Below are positions 7,741 through 17,098 of a stretch of DNA of 55,690 bases, piece after piece (position 1 is the first letter of the stretch; the number at the start of each line of letters is the position of its first letter). A program made the translations under genes and the position numbers. The notes beneath the pieces were generated by a model that saw only the letters and a program-made list of their open reading frames with translations, ran no database searches and was not told where the DNA came from. The DNA comes from an uncultured Roseburia sp. (lineage in GTDB: Bacteria; Bacillota; Clostridia; Lachnospirales; Lachnospiraceae): assembly GCA_947088675.1 (NCBI GenBank), contig CAMUHN010000014.1, forward strand, positions 1-55,690. Reading direction: 5' to 3'.

Positions 7741-10700
7741 CTATTTTAAGACCTCCCTGAGCAGTTCCATCAGTTTGGGCGTATCGATAGGTTTTGCCGC
7801 ATGTCCGTTCATCCCTGCGTCAAACGCGGCCTTTTTATCCTCCTCAAACGCATTTGCCGTCATCGCAATAATCGGAATATCGGAAAGCGCGCAGTTTTTC
7901 AGTGCGCGAATCTGTCTTGCAGCCTCATATCCGTCCATTACCGGCATCTGAATATCCATCAGGATAAGATCGTATTGCCCCGGTACGGCGTGTCTGACTT
8001 TCTCCACTGCAATTGCGCCGTTATCAGCGACATCCATCTCAAACCCCGCCTCCTTTAAGATTTCTACCGCAATCTCCTGATTAATTTCATTGTCCTCAAC
8101 AAGAAGGATTTTTCTGCCGGAAAATACAGTGTTATCATCCAAATCCGGTTCTTCTTCCTTAGAAACAGCAAACGGGGATTCTAATATTTCCCGAAGCTCG
8201 GACAGGAAGATCGGTTTGGAACAAAAAGCCGTAACGCCTGCATCTTTTGCCTCTTCCTCTATATCCGACCAGTCATAAGCAGTCAGTATAATAATCGGCT
8301 TATCCTCTCCGATGAAACCACGGATGCGCCGAACAACCTCAATGCCGTTCATATCCGGCATAAGCCAGTCTATGATATAAACAGCATAGTCATCTCCCTG
8401 CTCCGCCGCCAGTTTTGCATGGAGCACAGCCTCCTTGCCGGAAGTCGTCCAGTCGGGCCGCATCCCGATCACAGAAAGCATATTTGTCACACTCGAACAG
8501 GTGTTAAAATCATCATCCGCCACAAGCGCACGCAGCCCCTTTAACTCCGGAACGACATCCTGTCGTACCGTACCGGAGCATGTCTGAAACTGCAGCGCTA
8601 CGAGAAACGTCGTCCCTTTTCCCTCCTCACTGGAAACAGAGATCGTGCCGCCCATCATATCCACAATATTTTTTGTAATCGCCATTCCAAGCCCGGTTCC
8701 CTGTATACCGCTGACCGTACTTGTCTTTTCTCTCTCAAACGGTTCAAACACATGTTCCAGGAATTCTTTGCTCATACCGATCCCGGTGTCTTTTACCTGA
8801 AACTCATAAGAGGCAAATCCCTCGGGCGCATTATTTTTCTGCAGAATACGCACGCTTACAATACCTCCCGGCTTTGTAAATTTCATCGCATTGCTCAGTA
8901 AATTGAGCAAAACCTGATTTAACCTTAACTTGTCGCACAGGATTGTTTCATTGATGACGTCTGCTGTATCAATATAAAACTCAAGCTGTCTGGACGTGAT
9001 ATCCGCCTGTACAATTGTCTTTATGTCATGCATAATCTCTGGCAGGGAAGCTTCTTTCTCCTCTATTTTAACTTTTCCGCTTTCAATACGGCTCATATCC
9101 AATACATCATTGATCAGACTGAGCAGATGGTTGCTGGATGTGGTGATCTTTGACAGATAATCCTGTACCTGTTCCCTGTTGTCAATATGCGCCGCCGCAA
9201 GCGAAGTAAATCCGATGATCGCGTTCATCGGCGTCCTGATGTCATGCGACATATTATTTAAAAATGTCGTCTTTGCCCTGTTGGCATGCTGTGCCGCTGC
9301 AAGCGCATCCTGCAGATCGACTGTCTGTCTCTCAAGACATTCTTCCATTTTCTTCTCGTCGTCGATATCAATAAAAAGACCTACGAAAGTGATCGGAGAA
9401 CCGTCCTCCCGCCTCGACAGACGTCCGGCCGAATGAAACCACCGATATCCGGCTTCCTTTGTCAACAGGCGGTATTCCACATCATATGTTTTATCACCTG
9501 TATAATCGTTAACCGTATCCCAGTATTCGTTAATCACATATTCTTTTTCTTCCGGATGCAGCAGATTCAGCCAGGAATCCAGCTTATTCGGAAATTCCGC
9601 TTCCGTGTCATATCCGATCATTTTCCTGAAAGCCTGCGACCATGTACAGGCGATCATCTTCGCATGCCCGTCAAATTCCATACTCCACAGGCCGGACCCC
9701 AGCGCCGCATGGATATTGTCCATGGCCGCCTGTTCCTTTTCTATCTGAGCAAATGCCGCGCGAATCCGATTTGCGTCCGCCCGCTCCTGCTCCAGCAAAA
9801 CTCGCGCGTTCTTTCTGGACTGGCCTATCAAAACCAGAAACACCGCAAACATTGCGATTACAGTAATAATAATCTGAACAATCCCGCGGCGCATCATACC
9901 GGAACTGATCGAACTGATCTGACTGCTGATTACATTATCACGGATTAATATTGTAAGCATCCAGTTCGTACCTTCCACAGGTATATAACAGAGCGCCTCC
10001 CTGGAACCGTTTAAGTCAAATACCGCCTGTCCCTGTCTTGCGTTCGTAAAGTCCTCTTTCATCCGATTATAACTGTATCCGTCTGCAAAGTCGGCATCCC
10101 GGAGTACCGCAAGAAGATTATAACCTGATTTTATATTTCCAAAATCTTCGTTTGTCAAATCTTCCCCATTCCCATAATACAGACCACAGTAAGTCTCGTT
10201 AACACTGGTCTTTAAGGTCAGCGAACTTATCATTTCATCAATCTCAAACTGTGTAAAGCATACTTTGATGCGCGCCCCCGCAAATTCCAGATCGTCCACC
10301 GGAAGCGCCAATATCACCTGTTTCTTTGCCCCATACAGACTGGTTGTACTGACTGTGGGCCCCTCCAGTTCCCCGGACAGGAAATGATACCTGCTGAGCC
10401 CTGAAGTCGTGCTGTGTTCGGTATATACAATGCCGTTTTCATCTATCATCGCAAATTTGTCAACGCCATACAGCTTTTTTACTTTTCCCAGAAACGCCCG
10501 CAGCGCTTCCTGCGTTTTCAAATCGGAGGGTTCTATGATCTTCAGAGCATTTTCAATATAATCAAAATGATTTTTCAGTTCCTCGGAAACTACCTGCGCC
10601 CTGCGCCCGGCAAGTTCTTCCAGATAAAATTCACTGACTTTGTTTACTGCTTCATTTGTACCGCTGCTTGCCCCGTTTGACACCCAGATTGTCGTAAGCA

Positions 10701-10797
10701 GAAAAACAGCCGCAATCAGAGTTCCGCATACCGCCGCATAGACTGCCGTCTGTTTTTTCTGTTTTCCGTTGATTCTATCCTGACCTGAAATCTTCAT
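7741..10797 (-). CDS. Hybrid sensor histidine kinase with two receiver domains
   Basis: A 1018-residue membrane kinase behind AGGAG. In order: transmembrane helix about 18-40, extracytoplasmic sensor about 41-300 (Cache-like), second transmembrane helix about 305-325, coiled linker, PAS domain about 360-480, coiled coil, HisKA with phospho-acceptor His518 in NNMSHDIRTPMNAIIGF, HATPase (N box NLLSNAMKF, G box DTGIGM), receiver 1 with Asp810 (YIIDWLMPDMNG) and receiver 2 with Asp948 (LILMDIQMPVMDG). No Hpt or DNA-binding domain is present, so the phosphate must leave to a partner encoded elsewhere. It follows the binding lipoprotein gene by 18 bases, and the pair probably forms a ligand-sensing unit. 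Confidence 0.92.
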   Translation of the reverse strand: MKISGQDRINGKQKKQTAVYAAVCGTLIAAVFLLTTIWVSNGASSGTNEAVNKVSEFYLEELAGRRAQVVSEELKNHFDYIENALKIIEPSDLKTQEALRAFLGKVKKLYGVDKFAMIDENGIVYTEHSTTSGLSRYHFLSGELEGPTVSTTSLYGAKKQVILALPVDDLEFAGARIKVCFTQFEIDEMISSLTLKTSVNETYCGLYYGNGEDLTNEDFGNIKSGYNLLAVLRDADFADGYSYNRMKEDFTNARQGQAVFDLNGSREALCYIPVEGTNWMLTILIRDNVISSQISSISSGMMRRGIVQIIITVIAMFAVFLVLIGQSRKNARVLLEQERADANRIRAAFAQIEKEQAAMDNIHAALGSGLWSMEFDGHAKMIACTWSQAFRKMIGYDTEAEFPNKLDSWLNLLHPEEKEYVINEYWDTVNDYTGDKTYDVEYRLLTKEAGYRWFHSAGRLSRREDGSPITFVGLFIDIDDEKKMEECLERQTVDLQDALAAAQHANRAKTTFLNNMSHDIRTPMNAIIGFTSLAAAHIDNREQVQDYLSKITTSSNHLLSLINDVLDMSRIESGKVKIEEKEASLPEIMHDIKTIVQADITSRQLEFYIDTADVINETILCDKLRLNQVLLNLLSNAMKFTKPGGIVSVRILQKNNAPEGFASYEFQVKDTGIGMSKEFLEHVFEPFEREKTSTVSGIQGTGLGMAITKNIVDMMGGTISVSSEEGKGTTFLVALQFQTCSGTVRQDVVPELKGLRALVADDDFNTCSSVTNMLSVIGMRPDWTTSGKEAVLHAKLAAEQGDDYAVYIIDWLMPDMNGIEVVRRIRGFIGEDKPIIILTAYDWSDIEEEAKDAGVTAFCSKPIFLSELREILESPFAVSKEEEPDLDDNTVFSGRKILLVEDNEINQEIAVEILKEAGFEMDVADNGAIAVEKVRHAVPGQYDLILMDIQMPVMDGYEAARQIRALKNCALSDIPIIAMTANAFEEDKKAAFDAGMNGHAAKPIDTPKLMELLREVLK

Positions 10798-10815
10798 TAT
10801 GTACTCCTGTCGCCC

Positions 10816-11961
10816 CTACTCCATTTTCCCATACAAAATCCGAAGCATCCCATCTGCTTCGTCCTGATAAATAATTGTTGTGTTCTCTTCTGTTTTTTCC
10901 GGATAAGCTTCCCCGGGCAAATGCCCGTCTGCGATTTTAACCGCGACCTGCACCGTATCAAAGCCGATCGAATAACAATCCTGCACACCAAGCGCATAAA
11001 TAACACCGTCTTTCAGCCAGGAAAGCGCCTCCTGGTCGTGATCCATGCCGACAATCACAATCTGCTCCTCACGGCCGGCTTCTACCACTGCCCTTGCAGC
11101 ACCGACAGGATTACACATATTACAGCAGATAATCCCTGCCAGATCCGAATGTTTTTCCAAAATCTCTTTTGTCAGATCATACGCTTTCTCCACATTGTCC
11201 TCATCGTATGCAACTTCTGCAATTTCCATTCCCGGATAGCCAGCAATCACGTCTTTCGCACCAAGAGCCCGATCTTCATGACATGGCGCTTCCTTTACGC
11301 CCACCAGAATCGCTACTTTACCGCGATAGGACAGTTTTTTACAAAGCGCCTCTGTCAGATCGGCACCGTCCTCATAGTTATGCGTATTCCCTACATAGGC
11401 AATCCTGTCGCACCCGTCTTCTTTCCCCGCATCGGAACTGGAAAATGTCATTACTTTTTGCCCTTCAGCGATCAGTTCATTGATCACCGGCGTAACTTTT
11501 GCGACATCCGCCACATCTACACCGATCACGTCAAACCCCCTGCCGGCCGCATCGGTAAGACGCCTGATCTGTTCTTCGGCCAAAGCCTCCTCCGGGGCAA
11601 GATACTCGTAATTTATGGTCACGCCTTTCTGCTGGTACTGGTTTGCCGCATCTTCAATTCCAAGCGCCACCGCATCCCACCAGGGATGTACCATTTTATA
11701 GGTAAAATAGAAATTATATTCTCTTTTTAACGGCGCATACTCGTCCAGTTTATGATCAAAATCGACTGCTTTCTGCGCATATGTAGTTCCACGCTCTTCT
11801 GTGCCGACCGCATCTCCCCCGGCCGTGGAAGCCGAATCGGGCGCGCTGCCGGCACATCCAAACACTCCCATGCCGCACATCAATGCGGTCAAAACAACCG
11901 CAAACGCCCGGCGCCGCCTCTTTTTATGGACTCTTTCTTTGCTCATTGTACTCTTCAACAT
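10816..11961 (-). CDS. Sugar-type periplasmic-binding-protein lipoprotein
   Basis: A 381-residue exported binding protein of the ribose/galactose type (Peripla_BP_4 family). ATG at 11961 has GGGAGG about 13 bases upstream; ATG at 11946 is a weaker option and the frame is open to 11997. A basic run (KKRRRR), a hydrophobic core and VFG-Cys36 give a lipoprotein signal; the spacer after the Cys is Ser/Ala/Gly-rich. The two-lobe signature includes FYFTYKMVHPWWDAVALGIEDA, VIGVDVADVAKVTPVI, GKVAILVGVKEAP and VIVGMDHDQEALSWL. No ABC permease or ATPase gene is nearby; the next gene is the hybrid kinase, so I infer that it presents ligand to that sensor, as ChvE does for VirA. Confidence 0.85.
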   Translation of the reverse strand: MLKSTMSKERVHKKRRRRAFAVVLTALMCGMGVFGCAGSAPDSASTAGGDAVGTEERGTTYAQKAVDFDHKLDEYAPLKREYNFYFTYKMVHPWWDAVALGIEDAANQYQQKGVTINYEYLAPEEALAEEQIRRLTDAAGRGFDVIGVDVADVAKVTPVINELIAEGQKVMTFSSSDAGKEDGCDRIAYVGNTHNYEDGADLTEALCKKLSYRGKVAILVGVKEAPCHEDRALGAKDVIAGYPGMEIAEVAYDEDNVEKAYDLTKEILEKHSDLAGIICCNMCNPVGAARAVVEAGREEQIVIVGMDHDQEALSWLKDGVIYALGVQDCYSIGFDTVQVAVKIADGHLPGEAYPEKTEENTTIIYQDEADGMLRILYGKME

Positions 11962-12047
11962 TTCTGTTTCTTTTCCTCCCATACCAAACCACGCCAATCT
12001 CTGATGAGCCTCTCTCAGAAATACTGTCGGATACCCGTCTCTTAGAA

Positions 12048-12056
12048 ATTATAACA
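12048..12056 (-). promoter_or_regulatory. Extended -10 promoter of the binding protein/kinase pair
   Basis: TGTTATAAT on the minus strand is a perfect -10 with the TG extension. The best -35 at 17 bases (TGGAAA) matches only 4 of 6, typical of extended -10 promoters that depend on activators or need none. The leader to the ATG at 11961 is about 80 bases. Confidence 0.6.
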
Positions 12057-12134
12057 TAACTGCATTGTAATTTCCACTGTTTCCATTACTGCCTCACGGC
12101 TGAACCTCCCTGCTGTAAACAGAGTAACGAATTC

Positions 12135-12163
12135 TTGACTTTTTGCGCAGAAATCTTTATTAT
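12135..12163 (+). promoter_or_regulatory. Sigma-A promoter of tyrA
   Basis: TTGACT (12135-12140) and TATTAT (12158-12163) are spaced by 17 bases. The ATG of tyrA follows 36 bases later. There is no room for a riboswitch or attenuator in the leader. Confidence 0.7.
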
Positions 12164-12198
12164 GAAAGAAAATGTGACAGAAAGGTACAGGTTTTTCT

Positions 12199-13299
12199 AT
12201 GTCTCTTTATAAAATTGGATTTATCGGCTTAGGGCTGATAGGCGGCTCCATCGCCAAACGTCTGAAAAAACTCCACCCGGGCCTGAAAATAATTGCCACT
12301 GCCGGCCATCTTAAGACGGTCGCCGATGCATATAAACAGAATCTGATTGAAAACAGCGATTTATGTGAGATCAAAGATTTTTACGACTGCGATTATATTT
12401 TTTTATGTACGCCGGTTCAGAAAAATATGGAATACCTGCGCATGTTAAAAGGGAATATAAAACCGGGCTGTATCATTACTGATGTCGGAAGCGTCAAATC
12501 AGATATCCATCAGGCTGTAATCTCTCTTGATATGGAAGAGCAGTTTATCGGCGGCCATCCGATGGCGGGTTCCGAGAAAACAGGGCTCTCGAATGCCGAT
12601 GCCTGCCTGCTGGAAAACGCTTACTACATTATTACACCGACTACCCGGTCAGACGAAAACGCAATCCGCGCTTTCCGCGATATTGTGAAAGAACTGGGCG
12701 CAATTCCCCTGATCCTGGATTACGAAGCGCATGATTATGCAACCGCGGCGATCAGCCATCTGCCGCATATTATTGCGTACAACCTTGTCAATCTGGTGCG
12801 GGGAAACGATGATGAAAACCAAACAATGAAGACCATCGCAGCAGGCGGTTTTAAAGATATCACCAGAATCGCATCCTCGTCTCCTGTCATGTGGGAAAAT
12901 ATCTGCCTTTCCAATCGGAAACAGCTGTTAAAACTGATTGACATTTATATGGATATGCTTGCAAAAACACGGGAAGATATCGTAAATTCTGACAGTGAAT
13001 CTCTTCTCGCCTCGTTCTCACAGGCGAAAGATTATCGGGATTCGATCACAATACCCGCAAAAGGGGCGCTGAAGAAAGTGTACGAACTGTATCTGGATCT
13101 TCTGGATGAAGCAGGCGGAATCGCAACCGTTGCAACGATCCTTGCAAGCAACAACCTTAACATCAGAAATATCGGTATCATCCATAACAGGGAATTCGAA
13201 TCAGGCGTACTGCGCCTGGAACTGTATGATGAAAAATCATTGAAAGAATCCTGTGCTCTTTTGAAGAAGCATCACTATAAGATCTATGAACAGGAGTAA
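12199..13299 (+). CDS. tyrA: Prephenate dehydrogenase with C-terminal ACT domain
   Basis: A 366-residue enzyme that oxidatively decarboxylates prephenate to 4-hydroxyphenylpyruvate in tyrosine synthesis. Residues 5-30 hold the NAD-binding Rossmann motif GFIGLGLIGGSIA. FLCTPV, DVGSVKSDI and GGHPMAGSEKTG (about residues 118-128) are the family's substrate-loop motifs, with the conserved HPMAG. The all-helical dimer domain contains AISHLPHIIAYNL. From about residue 295 an ACT-like regulatory domain (GGIATVATILASNNLNIRNI) suggests tyrosine feedback. No other shikimate gene is adjacent; it is a single-gene unit with its own promoter, convergent with the AraC gene. Confidence 0.92.
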   Translation: MSLYKIGFIGLGLIGGSIAKRLKKLHPGLKIIATAGHLKTVADAYKQNLIENSDLCEIKDFYDCDYIFLCTPVQKNMEYLRMLKGNIKPGCIITDVGSVKSDIHQAVISLDMEEQFIGGHPMAGSEKTGLSNADACLLENAYYIITPTTRSDENAIRAFRDIVKELGAIPLILDYEAHDYATAAISHLPHIIAYNLVNLVRGNDDENQTMKTIAAGGFKDITRIASSSPVMWENICLSNRKQLLKLIDIYMDMLAKTREDIVNSDSESLLASFSQAKDYRDSITIPAKGALKKVYELYLDLLDEAGGIATVATILASNNLNIRNIGIIHNREFESGVLRLELYDEKSLKESCALLKKHHYKIYEQE

Positions 13300-13340
13300 T
13301 TTTGTTTCCGCATGGATTTAAAATACGCCTGTGTGTTTTC

Positions 13341-14324
13341 TCAGACTGCCCCATCCTGTGACTGCTGTTCCAAAACGCGGTATTTTCTTGGAGTCATCCC
13401 ATATTTCTCCCGGAAAATACGATGAAAATAGCTCATATTTTCATAGCCTACCGACATACCGATCTCCATCACTGACATTGCCGTATGTGACAGGAGGTAT
13501 GCAGCCTGAGACAGACGTCTGCCCTGAATCAGTTCCGTATAGGTCATACCTGTCCGCTTTTTGATCTCACGCGACATCCAGTAGATATCATAATGCATTT
13601 TGGCCGCAAGATCAGACAGCTCCCCGTCACGGTAATGCTCTTCTATGTACCCAAGCACTTTAATCACAAACCTCTGTTCCCCGTCTGCCTGATCCGTCTC
13701 TATCTTGTCCATCTGATTCATCAGCTGCAAAAACAGCAGTCCCATTGTCACCTGATTGATGCTGCGCTTGTTTGGCTGTTTATTCTGGATTGTCCAGATC
13801 AGATTTTCCACAAGATTCTGAATCGGCAGAACATTGGCAACCCTGAAATGAAGATATCCGCTTGTATTTTTCTCTCCGCGCAGCGAATCCACGATAAAAT
13901 CGCGCAGCATATTTTCCCCTGCCTCCATCATGCGCAGAGCGCTGTCAAAGAACTCAGGCAGTATAATAAAATTAACGGCAATGTCATCCTCGCCGGCAGG
14001 ATAAATCTCCTGCAGCGCATTCTGATTTAAAAACAGAAGCTCCCCCTCTTTTAAAATAACATCATTTCCATTGATCAGGTGATGCGTACTGCCGGAACAC
14101 ATATAAATCACTTCCACATAGTTATGTGTATGCTCCGGGAAATGGATAAAGCGCGTATGTGTGCGAATGGATATCAGTTTGCCGTCTTCAAGCAGTTTTT
14201 TTGCGTCGAAGATATTATAATCACTGCTGACATACAGCTCTTTTTCAATCTCGTTCTTTCCATTTAAGATACGCTGCTCTTCCGCAGTGATTTTTTTCAG
14301 TTCTCTTAACAGTTCTTCTCTCAT
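13341..14324 (-). CDS. AraC-family transcriptional regulator with cupin sensor
   Basis: A 327-residue regulator. The N-terminal half is an AraC-type cupin (FIHFPEHTHNYVEVIYMCSG with metal/ligand-type histidines, then GELLFLNQNALQEI), which usually binds a sugar-like effector. The C-terminal ~100 residues carry two helix-turn-helix motifs: LSDLAAKMHYDIYWMSREIK and MEIGMSVGYENMSYFHRIFR, ending in the family signature KYGMTPRKYR. The neighbours do not identify its target: tyrA converges on it and a terminator separates it from the upstream hydrolase gene. It may act on distant carbohydrate genes. Confidence 0.9.
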   Translation of the reverse strand: MREELLRELKKITAEEQRILNGKNEIEKELYVSSDYNIFDAKKLLEDGKLISIRTHTRFIHFPEHTHNYVEVIYMCSGSTHHLINGNDVILKEGELLFLNQNALQEIYPAGEDDIAVNFIILPEFFDSALRMMEAGENMLRDFIVDSLRGEKNTSGYLHFRVANVLPIQNLVENLIWTIQNKQPNKRSINQVTMGLLFLQLMNQMDKIETDQADGEQRFVIKVLGYIEEHYRDGELSDLAAKMHYDIYWMSREIKKRTGMTYTELIQGRRLSQAAYLLSHTAMSVMEIGMSVGYENMSYFHRIFREKYGMTPRKYRVLEQQSQDGAV

Positions 14325-14382
14325 AGCCGATCAGGACCTCATCATTTTTTCTGATATCTTATTTTACAACAGGATCGTACAA

Positions 14383-14418
14383 AAAAACAGCTTTCTTTTA
14401 AAAAAGAAAGCTGTTTTT
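14383..14418. terminator. Strong symmetric terminator after the SleB-like gene
   Basis: AAAAACAGCTTTCTTTT (14383-14399) pairs perfectly with 14402-14418 around a 2-base loop, with an A-run on one side and a T-run on the other. It stands 16 bases past the SleB-like stop codon and about 60 bases before the AraC ATG, insulating the two minus-strand genes. Confidence 0.85.
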
Positions 14419-14434
14419 ACTGTTCCCAACTGCT

Positions 14435-15133
14435 TTAATAACAAAAACTGTGTCCACCGATTCTGATATCGGTATTAGCAGTCAGCGGCTTTGTGGAAAA
14501 ATAAAGTGTATCATTTCTTAATATGCTTGTATTTCCGTCTAACACCTGATGAATGGACTGATATTCTTTGTCCGTGGGCACTGCCCTGTTCCTGTTTTTC
14601 CAGGAACAGAACTGTACCGGATTCTTTTGACTGAGTACATCGTAAAGTGTATTCGGATATAAGTCGGAAGCCATCCGGTTAAAAATAACTTCCACGACGG
14701 CTTGCTGCCCCTGCACAGGTTCGCCGTTTGCTTCCAGCCAGACGATTCTGGCCAAAAGATCAATTTCATCCGCCGTAAGTGTAATATTCCAGCGGTTTTT
14801 GATGACTGGTACTTCTCTTGCCACTTTGGCTCTCACAGGGATTGTATTTTTAAAATCTGTATAACTCTCTATATTCTCTTCCTGTGATGTTACAAGAACG
14901 ACTTCATTTCTTTCAATAGCTGTCTCTTCACCTGATTCTGTCGTAAATGAATGTTCGAAAAGTTCCTCGAAAACACCCGCTACTGCAGTTTCCGGTTTTT
15001 TCATTCGGCATGCTGCAAAAACCTCCAAACTGCCCTGCTCATGGTTCTCTTCCTTTTCCTGAATGTTGGGCGCCATGATCAGGCAGGCACAAAATGCCGC
15101 CGTTATCGCCGCGTCCAATATTTTTTTACTCAT
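14435..15133 (-). CDS. SleB/CwlJ-type cell wall hydrolase
   Basis: A 232-residue exported protein. AAAGGAGC lies close before ATG 15133; residues 1-22 are a signal peptide. A variable acidic linker (about residues 25-115) leads to the Hydrolase_2 domain: LLARIVWLEANGEPVQGQQA supplies the catalytic-type Glu, followed by VIFNRM, VQFCSWKNR and C-terminal GGHSFCY. The family contains spore cortex-lytic enzymes and vegetative peptidoglycan hydrolases. There is no ypeB-type partner gene and no peptidoglycan-binding domain, so I would not call it SleB itself. A sigma-A promoter upstream suggests vegetative expression. Confidence 0.85.
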   Translation of the reverse strand: MSKKILDAAITAAFCACLIMAPNIQEKEENHEQGSLEVFAACRMKKPETAVAGVFEELFEHSFTTESGEETAIERNEVVLVTSQEENIESYTDFKNTIPVRAKVAREVPVIKNRWNITLTADEIDLLARIVWLEANGEPVQGQQAVVEVIFNRMASDLYPNTLYDVLSQKNPVQFCSWKNRNRAVPTDKEYQSIHQVLDGNTSILRNDTLYFSTKPLTANTDIRIGGHSFCY

Positions 15134-15201
15134 TTTGCTCCTTTCCTCAAGAATGATACATAAAAGCCAACCTGTACCAAAACAGGATTTACTTTTTACT
15201 T

Positions 15202-15229
15202 ATCATACTAAATTATATCCAAAAGTCAA
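15202..15229 (-). promoter_or_regulatory. Sigma-A promoter of the SleB-like gene
   Basis: TTGACT (15224-15229) and TATGAT (15202-15207) are spaced by 16 bases, about 70 bases upstream of the ATG at 15133. The rest of the 266-base gap (15134-15399) is AT-rich and holds nothing else that I could identify. Confidence 0.6.
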
Positions 15230-15399
15230 ATTTGCTATGCATGGCCGATACAAATTTTTTTCGATACTTTTGTCCATAAAAATAGTACTTTCGGAGCATT
15301 TTCAATCCATATAATCCACATCAGGACTTTATTGTGTAAAAGTAGAACCAAACATTTTCACAAAAATATTAATTTTTTCTTTCAGTTATTCGGAATTTT

Positions 15400-16410
15400 T
15401 TACATTTTTGCTTCCAAAAATGACGAAATTGTTACAAAATAGGTATCCGGATCTTTATCCTGTGCCTGCGCATGGCCCGCCCCCTCTACAATTAACAGCT
15501 CTTTCTCACCGTTCGCAGCTTCATACAGATCCTTTGACATGTCGACCGAAATCATTGCGTCCTGATCGCCGTGAATAAAAAGAATCGGTATTTTTGCCTT
15601 TTTTACGGCTTCCAGCGCCGACGCATCCATCAGATCATAGCCGCCCCGTATTTTTAAGACAAGACACGCAGAATCCACAAGCGGAAATGCCGGCAGTGAA
15701 AACCACTCCTTTATTTTCTCTCCAAACATCGTATAGGCATCTGTGTACGAACAGTCCGAAATAACGGCCTTTACGTTCGACGAAAGACTTTGATCGCCGG
15801 CCATCATAAGCGCCGTTGCGGCGCCCATAGACTGCCCGTGCAGTACAATCGACGCGGATTCATTCTGCGAAAGGATATAGTCAATCCAGAGCATACAGTC
15901 TGTATGGTCCGTCCAGCCCATTCCTATGTAATCGCCCTCGCTCTCGCCCTGCGCGCGCAGATCAGGCACGATCACATGGTACCCCTGCTCATGATACCAG
16001 TATGCAAACGGATACATCTCTTCCTTGCTGCCGGTATATCCATGCAGCAAAAGCGCCCATCTGCTGCTCTCCTCTGCCGCGTCAAACTCTCTCGCAACAA
16101 GAGTATAGCCGTCTTTTGTGACTGCGGTAATTTTTTTGCTCTTTTTCATCTCTTTTTTTTCGTCGTAAAGCCAGTCTTTTGTCTCTTTTACCGCCTCACT
16201 GTGATTTACTTTGATATCGGCTGACTGAACCTGCCTGGCAAAGCTCTCCTCGGTAATTCGCTCAAAAGATTCCAGTTTTTCCATAAAGGAGGGAACCAGT
16301 GCCGCGCTTACCAGAAAATTGACCAGAAGAAAATATACGGCTGTCAGAATCAGTATGATGCTTACTGCTGTGATTATTACTTTTTTCTTTGTTCTCATTT
16401 TCATCCACAC
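15400..16410 (-). CDS. Membrane-anchored alpha/beta hydrolase
   Basis: A 336-residue protein with an N-terminal membrane anchor (about residues 10-38) that places the catalytic domain outside the cytoplasm. The hydrolase fold shows the oxyanion-side LLLHGYTGSKEEM, the nucleophile elbow HGQSMG with Ser194, acid HGDQDAMI (about residue 276) and His in EGAGHAQ (about 312), a complete triad. It resembles the BEM46/YqkD group of serine hydrolases; substrates are unknown (acyl esters or peptides are possible). The start is not certain: three in-frame ATGs lie within five codons and none has a strong ribosome site. It is a single-gene unit. Confidence 0.85.
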   Translation of the reverse strand: MWMKMRTKKKVIITAVSIILILTAVYFLLVNFLVSAALVPSFMEKLESFERITEESFARQVQSADIKVNHSEAVKETKDWLYDEKKEMKKSKKITAVTKDGYTLVAREFDAAEESSRWALLLHGYTGSKEEMYPFAYWYHEQGYHVIVPDLRAQGESEGDYIGMGWTDHTDCMLWIDYILSQNESASIVLHGQSMGAATALMMAGDQSLSSNVKAVISDCSYTDAYTMFGEKIKEWFSLPAFPLVDSACLVLKIRGGYDLMDASALEAVKKAKIPILFIHGDQDAMISVDMSKDLYEAANGEKELLIVEGAGHAQAQDKDPDTYFVTISSFLEAKM

Positions 16411-16488
16411 ATCGCTTTTTCTTTTATGATAGCATGTTCCGGAAAAAAATGCATTGGTAATTCCTGTAAATCCCTCCGCGTCTGCGCT

Positions 16489-17013
16489 TTATTTCCCCTC
16501 GTAGACAATAACGGAGGCTACATCGTAGGCGGCAAGCCTCTGCCTTCCGTTTAAACCTTTTAATTCCATTAAAAACAGAACTTTTGCGACTTCCCCTCCA
16601 AGCTGCTCAATCAGACGGATCGCCGCTTCCATGGTACCGCCGGTCGCAATCAGGTCATCAATCAAAACTACTCTCTGTTTCGGCAAAATCGCATCTTTAT
16701 GTATCTCAATTTCCGCCGTACCGTATTCCAGCGCATATTCCGCAGAGACAGTCTCACAGGGAAGTTTCCCTTTCTTGCGCACAGGAATAAAAGGCTTGCC
16801 AAGCGCATACGCAATCGGGGCGCCAAACAGAAACCCCCTGGATTCCGCACCGGCAATCACATCGAATTCCAGGCCGTCCAACAGCTGAATCATGGAATCT
16901 ACCGCCAGCTTAAACCCTTCCGCATCCTGCAGAACACTGGTCACATCGCGAAATAAAATTCCCTCCTCCGGAAAATCCGGAATTGTTCTGACGTACTCTT
17001 CAATTTTTTTCAT
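16489..17013 (-). CDS. apt: Adenine phosphoribosyltransferase
   Basis: A 174-residue cytosolic enzyme of purine salvage that makes AMP from adenine and PRPP. The PRPP-binding loop is VVLIDDLIATGGTM (about residues 117-130). FPEEGILFRDVTSVL near the start and AGAESRGFLFGAPIAYALG (about 56-73) are the Apt family signatures, and the length is normal. AGGAG lies about 10 bases before the ATG. In many Clostridia apt sits between recJ and relA; here it stands behind ilvA, so the context is not typical. Confidence 0.95.
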   Translation of the reverse strand: MKKIEEYVRTIPDFPEEGILFRDVTSVLQDAEGFKLAVDSMIQLLDGLEFDVIAGAESRGFLFGAPIAYALGKPFIPVRKKGKLPCETVSAEYALEYGTAEIEIHKDAILPKQRVVLIDDLIATGGTMEAAIRLIEQLGGEVAKVLFLMELKGLNGRQRLAAYDVASVIVYEGK

Positions 17014-17098
17014 TGGATATCTTCTCCTTTTCTTATCTCATAATTTAATATTTTTTGAAATCGTACCTGATGTCGTATATTATGATACCATATTCTGT

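Noticed and set aside
14435-15133. Calling the hydrolase SleB itself
   Set aside because: No ypeB partner or peptidoglycan-binding domain and a vegetative-type promoter; only the catalytic domain class is supported.
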